Source: Geodermatophilus obscurus DSM 43160 (lineage in GTDB: Bacteria; Actinomycetota; Actinomycetes; Mycobacteriales; Geodermatophilaceae). From it: DNA of 64,000 nt. This document shows, one piece after another, positions 9,556 to 20,382 of the stretch; positions within the stretch are counted from its first letter, which is position 1, and the number at the start of each line of letters is the position of its first letter. The notes below the pieces were generated by a model. That model saw only the letters and a program-made list of their open reading frames with translations. It ran no database searches and was not told where the DNA came from. Position numbers and translations under genes: made by a program. The DNA is taken from positions 4,278,001 to 4,342,000 of the forward strand of contig NC_013757.1 in the NCBI RefSeq assembly GCF_000025345.1. Direction: 5' to 3'.

Positions 9556-10236
9556 GTGTCCTATCTCCTGCGGCTGGTCGTGCCCGACCGCCCCGGCATC
9601 CTCGGCGCCGTGGCCACGGCGCTGGGCGAGTCCGGCATCGACATCGTGTCGGTGGACGTGCTCGAGCGCGGCAGCGGCGTCGCCGTCGACGACATCGTCG
9701 TCGACCTGCCCCCCGGCCGGCTCCCGGACAGCCTGATCACCGCCTCGCAGAGGGTGCCGGGCGTGCAGGTGGAGTCGTTGCGCCCCTTCGCCGGGCCACT
9801 GGACACCCACCGTGAGCTGGAGCTGCTGGAGTCGCTGGCCCGGGCCGCCACGCCGGGCCCGCCTACCCTGGCGGTCAAGCTGCTGGCCGCCGAGCTCCCC
9901 CGGGTCTTCCACAGCGGCTGGGCCGTCGTCCTCTCCGGGGACGGCGAGGGCCCGTGCGAGGTGCTGGCCGCCTCCGACGCCGCGCCGACCTTCGACGGGA
10001 GAACCGTGCCCTGGCTGCCGCTGTCGAGCGCGCGGCTGCTGCCCAGCGAGGCGGACTGGCTGCCGGAGCGCTGGCGGGAGATGGCCATCGAGATGATGGC
10101 CACCCCGTTCGGCAGCCCCCGGACGGCGGTGGTCATCGGCCGCTCCGGCGGGCCGGCGTTCCGCCGCTCGGAGCTGCTGCGCCTGGTCCACCTCGCCGGC
10201 ATCGCGGCCAGCGTCGCCCACCTGCCCCCGGCCTGA
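9556..10236 (+). CDS. ACT-domain protein
   Basis: 226 aa. Residues 2-75 form an ACT domain (LRLVVPDRPGILGAVATAL), the small-molecule binding fold used in amino-acid-responsive regulation. Residues about 100-226 look GAF-like (S-G-W-A-V-V-L-S-G...T-A-V-V-I-G-R-S-G-G-P-A-F-R-R-S-E). The GTG at 9556 has GGAGGA five bases upstream. This protein is often found beside ligA and gatCAB in actinobacteria, but its target is unknown. It is convergent with ligA, and the 59 bp between the two stop codons are one repeat element. Confidence 0.75.
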   Translation: MSYLLRLVVPDRPGILGAVATALGESGIDIVSVDVLERGSGVAVDDIVVDLPPGRLPDSLITASQRVPGVQVESLRPFAGPLDTHRELELLESLARAATPGPPTLAVKLLAAELPRVFHSGWAVVLSGDGEGPCEVLAASDAAPTFDGRTVPWLPLSSARLLPSEADWLPERWREMAIEMMATPFGSPRTAVVIGRSGGPAFRRSELLRLVHLAGIAASVAHLPPA

Positions 10237-10295
10237 GGCCCCGCTGCAGGGTCCCGCGCTGAGCCTGCGAAGCGTGGGGGCGACGGAGTCCTCGA

Positions 10296-10298
<3 letters not shown>
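10234..10298. repeat. intergenic palindromic element, copy 3, stop codon at both ends
   Basis: Spans exactly from the TGA of the ACT-domain gene to the TGA of ligA on the other strand (TGATCGAGGAC). It contains CTGCAGGGTCCCGCG and GAGCCTGCG core pieces. Probably a bidirectional terminator. Confidence 0.7.
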
Positions 10299-12503
<2,205 letters not shown>

Positions 12504-13541
12504 TCACTCGGGGAGCAGGTACCTCGCGGCCTCGCGGACGTGGGTCATGGCCCGGCGTGCGTAGCCCGGCGTCGCGCCGGCCAGCCCGCAGGACGGGGTG
12601 AGCGTGACCGCCTCGTGCAGCCGGTCGGCGGGGAAGCCGAGCTCCCGCCACCACGCCTGCAGCCGGGACGCGGTCGCCCTCGGCGCGGGCAGCGGTGCGT
12701 CGGCGCCCGGGACGACGCCCGGGAACAGCTGCGTGCCGGCCTCGACCGCGGTGCCGAGGGCGTCGAGGTCCTGCACCAGCCCGAGGTCGAAGGAGACCGC
12801 GTCCGCCCCCGCCGAGCGAAACAACTCCAGCGGGGCGCGGTCGGCGCAGCAGTGCACCACCACGGGGCCCGGCAGCGCACCGACGACGGCGGCGAGCTCC
12901 TGCTCCACCACGGTCGCCTCGACGGCGGCCAGCTTGCCGAAGCCGCTCGCCGTGGGGAGCGCCCCGCGGAGGACGGCGGGCAGGGACGGCTCGTCCAGCT
13001 GCACCACCACCCGCGCGCCCGGCACCCGTGCGGCGACGGCGGTGACGTGCGCGGCGAGGCCCTCCGTGAGCGACTGGGCCAGGTCCCGGCGGGCGCCGGG
13101 GTCGACGACGGCGCGGTCGCCGCGCGTGCGCTCGAGACCGGCGGCCAGCGTCCACGGCCCGGCCGCCTGCACCTTGAACGGGCCGGTGTAGCCCCCGGCG
13201 ACGTCGTGCAGCGCGTCGAGGTCGCGGGCCAGCAGCTCTTCGGCGCGGCGCTGGTCGAGGCCCGGCCGCGGCACCAGCCGCCAGCCGGCCGGCGTCAGGT
13301 CGACGGCGAGGTCGACCAGCAGCGCGGCGCTGCGGCCGACCAGGTCCGCGCCGGCGCCGCGGCCCGGCAGCTCCGGCAGGTGGGCGAAGTCGGCCAGCTC
13401 GCCGGTGACCACGCGCAGCGCCTCGACCGGATCGCTACCGGGCAGCGAGCCGACGCCGGTGGCCGGCCCCCACGACGGTCGAGCGGGGGCCGGCTCCTCC
13501 TCGGGGGACGGTCCGGGCGCGGGCTCGATCGGTGCTGCCAC
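12504..13541 (-). CDS. cobalamin-independent methionine synthase-like protein
   Basis: 345 aa, corresponding to the C-terminal catalytic half of MetE (archaeal-type short form). Zinc ligands of this fold are visible: His230-Cys231/232 (VVHCCAD) and Cys318 (TPSCGL), and there is a substrate-side QLDEPSL. The family transfers a methyl group to homocysteine-like thiols; short actinobacterial forms have unproven donors. The GTG at 13541 has no ribosome-binding site but a TACCGT box 7 nt upstream. It sits 35 bp after mnmA in the same direction. No methionine or cobalamin riboswitch is visible. Confidence 0.8.
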   Translation of the reverse strand: MAAPIEPAPGPSPEEEPAPARPSWGPATGVGSLPGSDPVEALRVVTGELADFAHLPELPGRGAGADLVGRSAALLVDLAVDLTPAGWRLVPRPGLDQRRAEELLARDLDALHDVAGGYTGPFKVQAAGPWTLAAGLERTRGDRAVVDPGARRDLAQSLTEGLAAHVTAVAARVPGARVVVQLDEPSLPAVLRGALPTASGFGKLAAVEATVVEQELAAVVGALPGPVVVHCCADRAPLELFRSAGADAVSFDLGLVQDLDALGTAVEAGTQLFPGVVPGADAPLPAPRATASRLQAWWRELGFPADRLHEAVTLTPSCGLAGATPGYARRAMTHVREAARYLLPE

Positions 13542-13548
13542 GCCCGAG

Positions 13549-13554
13549 ACGGTA
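13549..13554 (-). promoter_or_regulatory. -10-like box of the methionine-synthase-like gene
   Basis: TACCGT on the minus strand, seven bases before the GTG start and inside the short gap after mnmA. Suggests an internal leaderless promoter. Confidence 0.45.
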
Positions 13555-13576
13555 GCCCCGCGACGCCTGGCCGACG

Positions 13577-14650
13577 CTAGGCCGTGGCGAGCACCGTGCC
13601 CTGGCCCAGCACCAGGTCGCCGCGCTCGGCGTCGGGTGCGTACAGCACCGCCGACTGCCCGGGCGCCACCCCGCGCTGGTGAGACCCCAGCAGCAGCCGC
13701 AGGCCGCCGTCGTCCCCGGCGGTGACCTCGCACGGCACCGGGGTGCCGTGCGCCCGCAGCTGCACCTCCGCGGCGAACGGCAGCGCGGGCGCGGTGCCCG
13801 TCCAGGTCGGCCGGGCGGTGCGGACCTCGCCCACCCCGGCCAGGTCGGCGGTGCCGATGGTCACCGTGCGGGTCACCGGCTCGATGCCGAGCACGTAGCG
13901 CGGCCGGGAGTCGCCGACGGCGACGCCGAGGCCGCGGCGCTGGCCGACGGTGAAGCCGTAGGCGCCCGCGTGCTCCCCCACCGTCGCGCCGGTGGCGGCG
14001 TCCACGACCGGGCCCGGCTGCGCGCCCAGCCGCCGGGCGAGGAAGCCGCGGGTGTCGCCGTCGGGGATGAAGCAGATGTCGTGCGAGTCGGCCTTGGTGG
14101 CCACCGCGAACCCGCGCTCGGTCGCGATCTCGCGCACCCGCTGCTTGGTCATCGAGCCCAGCGGGAAGACCGCGCCGGCCAGCTGGTCGGCCGTGAGGAC
14201 GGCGAGCACGTAGGACTGGTCCTTGTCCGCGTCGACCGACCGCCGCAGCTCCCCGCCGGCCAGCCGCGCGTGGTGCCCGGTGACGACCGCGTCGAAGCCG
14301 AGCGCCCGGGCCCGGTCCAGCACCGCGGAGAACTTGATCTTCTCGTTGCAGCGCAGGCACGGGTTGGGCGTGCGGCCCGCGGCGTACTCGGCGACGAAGT
14401 CCTCGACGACGTCCTCGGTGAAGCGCTCAGCGAGGTCCCAGACGTAGAACGGGATACCCAGCTCGTCGGCGACCCGGCGGGCGTCGTGCGCGTCCTCGAC
14501 GCTGCAGCACCCGCGGGCGCCGCTGCGCAGCGTCTGCCGGTCCGGCGAGAGCGCCAGGTGGACACCGGTGACGTCGTGCCCGGCGTCGACGGCCAGCGCT
14601 GCGGCCACCGCGGAGTCCACCCCCCCGCTCATCGCGGCCAGGACCCTCAC
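13577..14650 (-). CDS. mnmA: tRNA-specific 2-thiouridylase
   Basis: 357 aa. Thiolates U34 of tRNAs for Lys, Glu and Gln. PP-loop SGGVDS at 8-13. The two catalytic cysteines are Cys98 (NPCLRC) and Cys193 ([11 protein letters not shown]). The GTG at 14650 has GGGAGA five bases upstream. It lies 76 bp downstream of a cysteine desulfurase in the same direction, which would supply the sulfur, so the pair reads as a tRNA thiolation operon. Confidence 0.96.
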   Translation of the reverse strand: MRVLAAMSGGVDSAVAAALAVDAGHDVTGVHLALSPDRQTLRSGARGCCSVEDAHDARRVADELGIPFYVWDLAERFTEDVVEDFVAEYAAGRTPNPCLRCNEKIKFSAVLDRARALGFDAVVTGHHARLAGGELRRSVDADKDQSYVLAVLTADQLAGAVFPLGSMTKQRVREIATERGFAVATKADSHDICFIPDGDTRGFLARRLGAQPGPVVDAATGATVGEHAGAYGFTVGQRRGLGVAVGDSRPRYVLGIEPVTRTVTIGTADLAGVGEVRTARPTWTGTAPALPFAAEVQLRAHGTPVPCEVTAGDDGGLRLLLGSHQRGVAPGQSAVLYAPDAERGDLVLGQGTVLATA

Positions 14651-14726
14651 GACGTCTCCCGTTCGGCTCCGCGGTCGCTCTGCTCCTCGCTCGCAGAGCT
14701 CGCTGCGATGCTCACTCCCTGTCGCC

Positions 14727-15932
14727 TCATCGCCTGCCCATCCCGGCCCGGCGGGCACGCTCCACCACCGGGCCGATCACGTCGAGGACGGCGTCGACAT
14801 CGGCGTCGGTCGAGGTGTGCCCGAGGCTGAAGCGCAGTGAGCTGCGTGCCCGGTCGGGGTCGGCGCCGGTGGCCAGCAGCACGTGGCTGGGCCGGGCGAC
14901 GCCGGCGCTGCAGGCCGATCCGGTGGAGCACTCCACGCCGCGGGCGTCGAGCAGCATGAGCAGCGCGTCGCCCTCCGCACCGGGGAAGGACAGGTGCGCG
15001 TTGCCCGGCAGCCGTCCCGGCCCACCGGCGACGACGTCGTCCAGCGGGGGGCCGTTGAGCTGGGCGTCGGGCACCTGCGCCACCACGCCGGACACCAGCC
15101 GGTCGCGCAGGGCGGCCAGCCGCGCGGCGCGGTCCTCCCGCTCGGCGACGGCCAGCGTGGTGGCGACCTGCAGGCCGACGATCGCCGCGACGTCGAGGGT
15201 GCCCGAGCGCACGTCGCGCTCCTGGCCGCCGCCGTGCAGCAACGGGGTGCACTCAGCCTCGCGGCGCAGCAGCAGGACGCCGGCACCCATCGGCCCGCCG
15301 AGCTTGTGGCCGGTCATGGTCAGCGCGTCGACGCCGCTGGCGGCGAAGTCGACCGGCACCTGCCCGACCGCCTGGACCGCGTCGGTGTGCAGCGGGACGC
15401 CCACGTCGTGCGCGACCTCGGCGAGCGCGGCCAGGTCGCTGACCGTGCCGATCTCGTTGTTGGCCCACATGACGCTGACCAGGGCGACGTCCTCACCGCT
15501 GCCCAGGGCCGCGTGCAGCGCCTCGGGGGTGACGCGGCCCGTCGGCTCGACGGGCAGCCAGGTGACGTCGGCGCCGTCGTGCTTGGTCAGCCACTCGACG
15601 CTGTCGAGCACCGCGTGGTGCTCGGCGGGGCTGACCACGATGCGCCGGCGGCGGGAGTCGGCGTCGCGCCGGGCCCAGAACAGGCCCTTGACGGCGAGGT
15701 TGTCGCTCTCGGTGCCGCCGCCGGTGAACAGCACCTCCGACGGGCGCGCGCCCAGCGCCTCCGCCAGCCGCTCGCGCGACTGCTCGGCGACCCGGCGCGC
15801 GGCGCGGCCGCTGGCGTGCAGCGAGGAGGCGTTGCCCACGCGGCCCAGCTGCCCGGTCATCGCGGCCAGCACTGCGGGCAGCATCGGCGTGGTTGCCGCG
15901 TGGTCCAGGTAGACCGCCTCGGAGCTGCTCAT
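14727..15932 (-). CDS. cysteine desulfurase, NifS/IscS family
   Basis: 401 aa PLP enzyme that takes sulfur from cysteine as a persulfide. N-terminal [12 protein letters not shown] lysine 210 (TMTGHK), and active-site loop with Cys341 (STGSAC). Adjacent to mnmA, so a tRNA-thiolation donor role is likely; Fe-S assembly cannot be excluded. The ATG at 15932 overlaps the MFS gene stop by 4 bp (ATGA). Confidence 0.94.
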   Translation of the reverse strand: MSSSEAVYLDHAATTPMLPAVLAAMTGQLGRVGNASSLHASGRAARRVAEQSRERLAEALGARPSEVLFTGGGTESDNLAVKGLFWARRDADSRRRRIVVSPAEHHAVLDSVEWLTKHDGADVTWLPVEPTGRVTPEALHAALGSGEDVALVSVMWANNEIGTVSDLAALAEVAHDVGVPLHTDAVQAVGQVPVDFAASGVDALTMTGHKLGGPMGAGVLLLRREAECTPLLHGGGQERDVRSGTLDVAAIVGLQVATTLAVAEREDRAARLAALRDRLVSGVVAQVPDAQLNGPPLDDVVAGGPGRLPGNAHLSFPGAEGDALLMLLDARGVECSTGSACSAGVARPSHVLLATGADPDRARSSLRFSLGHTSTDADVDAVLDVIGPVVERARRAGMGRR

Positions 15933-17323
15933 GACGCCGCCAGGGTAGTCCCGGCGCCGGGGACCGCCGCCCGCGGCGGAGCAGCCGCCCGCCCGGCCAG
16001 CCGTGCGCCCAGCAGCGCGAGGGCGGTGCAGACGGCGATGGACGCCGCCACCGCCGCGGGCAGGCCGAGCAGTCCCTGCGTCGCCGCCGCGACGAGGACG
16101 CCGGCCAGCCCGATGGACAGCGCCGACAGGGTGACGTCGGCGATCTGCAGAGCGGCCGAGTCCGCACCCCTGCGGTGCTCCGGTGACTGCTCCAGCAGCA
16201 GCACACCGACGCTGGGCATGCCGAACCCCATGCCCAGGCCGGCGACCGCCCAGGTCAGGTAGGCCGGCCAGCCGCCCAGCGCGGGGACCGCGGCCAGCAC
16301 GGTCGCGGCCAGGCCCACGGCGAGCAGCACGAACCCGAGGCGGAGCAGCCGCTCCCGCGGCACCCGCGCGAAACGGCCCTGCAGCTGCGAGGCCAGCGCC
16401 CAGCCGACCGCGCCGGCCGTCAGCGGGAGGCCCGCGGCGGTGGGGCTGTAGCCGTGCACGCTGGTCAGCAGCAGCGGGATCAGCGCGTCCATGCCGAAGA
16501 AGGCGCCGGCCAGGAGCCCACGGGACGCGACCACCGCCGGCAGTCCCCGCGCGACACGGGCCGTCCCGCGTGGCAGCAGGGGGCGCAGGCCGGCAACCAG
16601 GGCCGCCGCGCCGACGACGGCGACGGGCACCGCCGGCAGGTCCAGGCGCTGGCCGGCGTACTGCAGCGCCGCGATCCCCAGACCGGCGAGCACCGCCCAC
16701 CACCGCCGTCCCCTCGCCGGGGGTGGCGGGGAGTCCGGCGCGGTCAGCGACCGGCCGGCCGAGAGCACCAGCAGGGCGCCGAGGACGATCAGCGGCAGCA
16801 GACCGAGGAAGACCAGCCGCCAGCTGGCGTGCGTGGTGACCAGCCCGGCCAGGACCGGGCCCACCAGGGCCGGGAGCACCCACGCCGCGGAGATGGCGCC
16901 GAACAGGCGAGGTCGCAGCGAGGAGTCGTAGGCCTGGCCGGCGATGACGTACAGCAGGACCACCATGACGCCGGCGCCGAGCCCCTGCAGGGCCCTGCCG
17001 GCGACGAAGACCGCCATGCCCCCGGCCAGCCCGGCGACCAGCAGCCCCGCGGCGAAGGCCGCGACGCCCCAGGGCAGCGCGACGCGGGGACCGCGGCGGT
17101 CACCGGCGTCCCCGCCGACGACCATGCCCACGACCGATGCCACGAGGAAGGCGCTGAACGGCCAGCCGTACCAGGCCAGCCCGTCGAGCTCGGCGACCGC
17201 GGTGGGCATCGCCGTCCCGACGGCCATGGCCTCGAACGCGATGAAGGTGACGAGCATGAGCAGGCCCGCCGTCGTCCGCCGGTGCGCCTGGTCGAGGATG
17301 CCCGGCACCGTGCTCGCGTCCAC
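15929..17323 (-). CDS. MFS transporter, drug-exporter type
   Basis: 464 aa, about 12-14 hydrophobic helices. Early motif [12 protein letters not shown] and a motif-A-like stretch [10 protein letters not shown] after helix 2, as in DHA proton antiporters. The start is uncertain: GTG 17323 (GGCGGAG just upstream) or GTG 17308. Substrate unknown. Its stop overlaps the cysteine desulfurase start, so the genes are coupled, although a functional link is not obvious. Confidence 0.85.
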   Translation of the reverse strand: MDASTVPGILDQAHRRTTAGLLMLVTFIAFEAMAVGTAMPTAVAELDGLAWYGWPFSAFLVASVVGMVVGGDAGDRRGPRVALPWGVAAFAAGLLVAGLAGGMAVFVAGRALQGLGAGVMVVLLYVIAGQAYDSSLRPRLFGAISAAWVLPALVGPVLAGLVTTHASWRLVFLGLLPLIVLGALLVLSAGRSLTAPDSPPPPARGRRWWAVLAGLGIAALQYAGQRLDLPAVPVAVVGAAALVAGLRPLLPRGTARVARGLPAVVASRGLLAGAFFGMDALIPLLLTSVHGYSPTAAGLPLTAGAVGWALASQLQGRFARVPRERLLRLGFVLLAVGLAATVLAAVPALGGWPAYLTWAVAGLGMGFGMPSVGVLLLEQSPEHRRGADSAALQIADVTLSALSIGLAGVLVAAATQGLLGLPAAVAASIAVCTALALLGARLAGRAAAPPRAAVPGAGTTLAAS

Positions 17324-17371
17324 CTCTCCGCCAACCCGGTCGGGGTCCGGACACTTCCCGCCGGACAGACG

Positions 17372-17405
17372 TCGAGCGCCGGCCCCCACGGGGACCGGCG
17401 CTCGA
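17372..17405. terminator. strong hairpin downstream of etfA
   Basis: Perfect 11-bp outer stem TCGAGCGCCGG / CCGGCGCTCGA, with extra C-G pairs possible in the 12-base loop. It lies between etfA and the MFS gene, both transcribed leftward, so it separates the two transcription units. Confidence 0.75.
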
Positions 17406-17420
17406 GCGTGGCGACGTACT

Positions 17421-17494
17421 GGAACGGCCCCGTTGCGGCCCCCTGCAGGGTCCCGCCGCGAGCCTGCGAGCGGTGGGGGGCAGGGGGTCCTTTA
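17421..17494 (-). repeat. intergenic palindromic element, copy 4, fused to etfA stop
   Basis: On the minus strand it starts TAAAGGACCCCC, where TAA is the etfA stop. The core is CGCTCGCAGGCTCGCGGCGGG and the far end is GGCCGTTCCAG. Confidence 0.75.
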
Positions 17495-18454
17495 CTTGCG
17501 GGAGTTGATGGCCTCGGTGGCCTGCGGGACGACGGTGTTCAGGTCGCCCACGACGCCGAAGTCGGCGAGCTCGAAGATCGGCGCCTCGGGGTCCTTGTTG
17601 ACCGCGACGATCGTCTTCGACGTCTGCATGCCGGCCCGGTGCTGGATGGCCCCGGAGATGCCGACCGCGATGTAGAGCTGCGGGCTGACGGTCTTGCCGG
17701 TCTGCCCGACCTGGAAGGTGTGCGGGTAGTAGCCGGAGTCGACCGCGGCGCGGGAGGCGCCGACCGCCGCGCCGAGGGAGTCGGCGAGCGCCTCGATGAC
17801 GGAGAAGTTCTCCGCGCTGGCCACGCCGCGACCACCGGAGACGACGATCGAGGCCTCGGTCAGCTCCGGACGCGATGACTTCTGCTCCACGACCCGGTCG
17901 ACGACGCGGGTGGCCTTGGCGGCGTCGGACAGCTGTAGCGCCACCTGCTCCTCCTCGGCCGCGCCGGGTGCGGGCTCGGGGGTGACCGAGTTGCCGCGCA
18001 CGGTGTAGATCGGGGTGCCGACGGTGACCTTGGAGTGCACGATCGTCGCCCCGGCGAAGGCGACCTGCGTCGCGGTGCCGTCCGGGGCGATCTCGGTGAC
18101 GTCGGTGAGGAAGCCGCTGCCGGTCTTGATGGCCAGCCGGCCGGCGATCTCCTTGCCCTCCGGGGAGGACGGGATGACGACCGCGGCCGGGGACTTCTCG
18201 GCCACCAGCTGCGCGAGCACCTCGGCCTTGGGGGCGACCAGGAACTGGTCGACCTCCTCGGACTCGGCGACGTAGACCTTCTGCGCGCCGTACTCGGCCA
18301 GCTGCGCCTTGGCGGCGGCGGCCGTTCCGGGGCCGCCGACGACGACCGCTGCGGGCTCACCCAGCGCGCGGGCGGCGGTCAGCGCCTCCAGGGTGGTCTT
18401 GCGAACGCCCTCACCGGTCGGGTTGAGCTCGACGAGGACCAGGACCTCTGCCAT
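17492..18454 (-). CDS. etfA: electron transfer flavoprotein alpha subunit
   Basis: 320 aa. Binds FAD in its C-terminal domain (S-G-G-R-G-V ... [11 protein letters not shown], then [11 protein letters not shown], then G-I-S-G-A-I-Q-H). With EtfB it carries electrons from acyl-CoA dehydrogenases to the quinone pool. The ATG at 18454 has AGGAGGAG about eight bases upstream. It follows etfB by 31 bp. Confidence 0.97.
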   Translation of the reverse strand: MAEVLVLVELNPTGEGVRKTTLEALTAARALGEPAAVVVGGPGTAAAAKAQLAEYGAQKVYVAESEEVDQFLVAPKAEVLAQLVAEKSPAAVVIPSSPEGKEIAGRLAIKTGSGFLTDVTEIAPDGTATQVAFAGATIVHSKVTVGTPIYTVRGNSVTPEPAPGAAEEEQVALQLSDAAKATRVVDRVVEQKSSRPELTEASIVVSGGRGVASAENFSVIEALADSLGAAVGASRAAVDSGYYPHTFQVGQTGKTVSPQLYIAVGISGAIQHRAGMQTSKTIVAVNKDPEAPIFELADFGVVGDLNTVVPQATEAINSRK

Positions 18455-18485
18455 GACTGTGTCTCCTCCTGCGCTTCGATCCGGC

Positions 18486-19265
18486 TCAGACGATCTTCTG
18501 GGCGGCCAGGAAGTCGACCAGCTGCGCGGCGCCGTCGCCCTCGTCGTTGACCTTGACCCCGGCCCCCTTGGGCGGGCGGCCGGCGAAGTCGACGACCTGG
18601 CTGGTCGCCGTCGCCAGGCCCACGGTCGAGGGGTCGATGCCGAGGTCGGCGAGCGACTTCTTCTCCACCGGCTTCTTCTTGGCGGCCATGATCCCCTTGA
18701 AGGAGGGGTAGCGCGGCTCGTTGATGGTGTCCCAGGTGGACACGACGGCCGGCAGCGGCGCCTCCAGCACCCAGAAGCCGCCGTCGGTCTGCCGCTCGAC
18801 CCGCGCCACGCCGCCCTCGACGGTGAGCTTGCGGGCACCCGACAGCTGCGGGATGCCCAGCCGCTCGGCCAGCAGCGCCGGCATCACCGACAGCTGGCCG
18901 TCGGTGGACTCCGCACCACACAGCACGATGTCGAAGGACATCTGCTGCAGCGCGGCGGCCAGGATGGCGCTCGTCTGCGGGGCGCAGGCGCCGTGGATGG
19001 CGTCATCCACCACGTGCACGGCCCTGTCCGCGCCCATCGACAGGGCCTTGCGGATCGCGTCGGCCGCCGAGTCCGGGCCGACGGTGAGCACGGTGACCTC
19101 GCCGCCGTGGGCCTCCTTGAGGACGAGGGCCTCCTCGATGGCGTACTCGTCGATCTCGTTGACGACGTTGTCCGCGCTCCCCCGGGCGACGGTGTTGTCC
19201 GCCGGGTCCAGGTTGCGCTCGCTCCCGGAGTCGGGGACCTGCTTGACCAGAACGACGATGTCCAT
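18486..19265 (-). CDS. etfB: electron transfer flavoprotein beta subunit
   Basis: 259 aa AMP-binding partner of EtfA; begins M-D-I-V-V-L-V-K-Q-V-P-D-S. N-E-I-D-E-Y-A-I-E-E-A motif at about 38-48. The ATG at 19265 has GGAGGTGGG upstream. First gene of the etfBA unit. Its promoter region holds a perfect 16-bp palindrome overlapping a TAACGT -10-like box, the same arrangement as upstream of ccr. Confidence 0.97.
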   Translation of the reverse strand: MDIVVLVKQVPDSGSERNLDPADNTVARGSADNVVNEIDEYAIEEALVLKEAHGGEVTVLTVGPDSAADAIRKALSMGADRAVHVVDDAIHGACAPQTSAILAAALQQMSFDIVLCGAESTDGQLSVMPALLAERLGIPQLSGARKLTVEGGVARVERQTDGGFWVLEAPLPAVVSTWDTINEPRYPSFKGIMAAKKKPVEKKSLADLGIDPSTVGLATATSQVVDFAGRPPKGAGVKVNDEGDGAAQLVDFLAAQKIV

Positions 19266-19323
19266 CGTCAACCCACCTCCACGCACAAAGGGCGCGGGCC
19301 GTCGCCCGCCTGCTCCGATAGTG

Positions 19324-19342
19324 GACGTTACCGGCCGGTAAC
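19324..19342 (-). promoter_or_regulatory. palindromic operator overlapping the etfBA -10 box
   Basis: GTTACCGGCCGGTAAC (19327-19342) is a perfect palindrome. Read on the minus strand its right arm runs into TAACGT, a -10-like hexamer. The 12-bp core TACCGGCCGGTA recurs upstream of ccr at 49107. This looks like a dimeric repressor site; the regulator is not in the window. Confidence 0.65.
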
Positions 19343-19394
19343 GGCCCTGCTGCCGGGGACCGGGGTGAGCTGGGTCACCCCGGACCGGAGTGGC

Positions 19395-20180
19395 TCAGCG
19401 CCCGGTGAAGGTCGCCTTGCCGGGACCGTTCTCGAGGAACGAGCGCATGCCGATCGCCTGGTCCTCGGTGTCGAACAGCTCGGCGAACAGCTGGCTCTCC
19501 AGGACCAGGCCCTCGCGCAGTGGTCGGTCCAGGCCCTCGTCGATCGCCCTCTTGGCGGCGGCCAGCGCCAGCGGCGGGCCGGCGGCGAACTTGCGCGCCA
19601 TGGCCACCGCCGTCTCGTACACCTCCGCGTCGGGGACGACGGCATCGGCCAGCCCGATCTCCATCGCCTCCTCCGCCCCGACGTGCCGGCCGGTGAAGAC
19701 CAGGTCCTTCGCCTTGGCCGGGCCGACCAGCCGGGCCAGCCGCTGGGTCCCACCTGCGCCGGGGATGACGCCGAGGAGGATCTCGGGCTGGCCGACCTTC
19801 GCGCCGGCGCCCATGACCCGGAAGTCGGCGCACAGGGCCAGCTCGTATCCGCCGCCCAGCGCGTAGCCGGTGATCGCGGCGATCACCGGCTTGGGGATCT
19901 CCTGGACGGCGGTGAACGAGTCGGTGAGCTCGCGGCCCCAGGCGACCATGCTGCGGCCGTCGAGCTGGGACATCGCCTTGATGTCGGCACCGGCGGCGAA
20001 CACCCGCTCCCCGCCGTAGACCACGACGGCCCGCACGTCCCCGCGCTTCCCGGCCTCCAGGGCCGCGGCACGGACCTCCATGTGCAGCTGCTCGTTGATC
20101 GCGTTCATCTTGGGCCGGTCGAGGCGGATGGTCCCCACCCCGTCCTCGACCTGCAGCATCACGAACTCCGGCTCTGCCAC
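19395..20180 (-). CDS. enoyl-CoA hydratase
   Basis: 261 aa crotonase. Hydrates trans-2-enoyl-CoA in beta-oxidation. Both catalytic glutamates are present: Glu113 (GGYELAL) and Glu133 (QPEILLG). The oxyanion-hole region F-A-A-G-A-D-I and G-Y-A-L-G-G-G are intact. The GTG at 20180 follows AGGAGG. It lies directly upstream of etfBA in the same orientation, separated by about 130 bp with the palindromic operator, consistent with a fatty-acid oxidation neighbourhood. Confidence 0.93.
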   Translation of the reverse strand: MAEPEFVMLQVEDGVGTIRLDRPKMNAINEQLHMEVRAAALEAGKRGDVRAVVVYGGERVFAAGADIKAMSQLDGRSMVAWGRELTDSFTAVQEIPKPVIAAITGYALGGGYELALCADFRVMGAGAKVGQPEILLGVIPGAGGTQRLARLVGPAKAKDLVFTGRHVGAEEAMEIGLADAVVPDAEVYETAVAMARKFAAGPPLALAAAKRAIDEGLDRPLREGLVLESQLFAELFDTEDQAIGMRSFLENGPGKATFTGR

Positions 20181-20266
20181 GGGGACCTCCTGAGGGTGGA
20201 CGACGTCGTCGCCCGCACCCTAGCCAGCGGTCCGCCGCAGCCCCCGGCGGGCGACCCGGTGACGTC

Positions 20267-20382
20267 CTGGAACGGCCACCCTCCAGTCGGGAGGACCCCC
20301 TCTGCCCAGCACCCGCCGGCTCGCGGCGGACCCCTGGAAGGGGCCGAGTGGGGGAAGCGGTCGGAAGGGTGGTCCTCCCTCA
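20267..20382 (-). repeat. intergenic palindromic element, copy 5, nested
   Basis: The outer element is fused to the GT-C gene stop (minus strand TGAGGGAGGACCACCC, far end GGCCGTTCCAG). A second element in the opposite orientation occupies 20291-20345 (GAGGACCCCC ... GGAAGGGGCC) and splits the outer one. Confidence 0.7.

Noticed and set aside
13542..13576. Riboswitch before the methionine-synthase-like gene
   Set aside because: Only 35 bp separate it from mnmA, too short for a cobalamin or SAM riboswitch, and a -10-like box suggests a leaderless start.
19290..19309. GCGGGC/GCCCGC hairpin in the etfB leader
   Set aside because: A 6-bp GC stem is expected by chance at this base composition.
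20199..20210. GACGACGTCGTC palindrome upstream of the enoyl-CoA hydratase gene
   Set aside because: Perfect, but made of very common GAC/GTC codon-like triplets in this genome; no second copy or promoter context.
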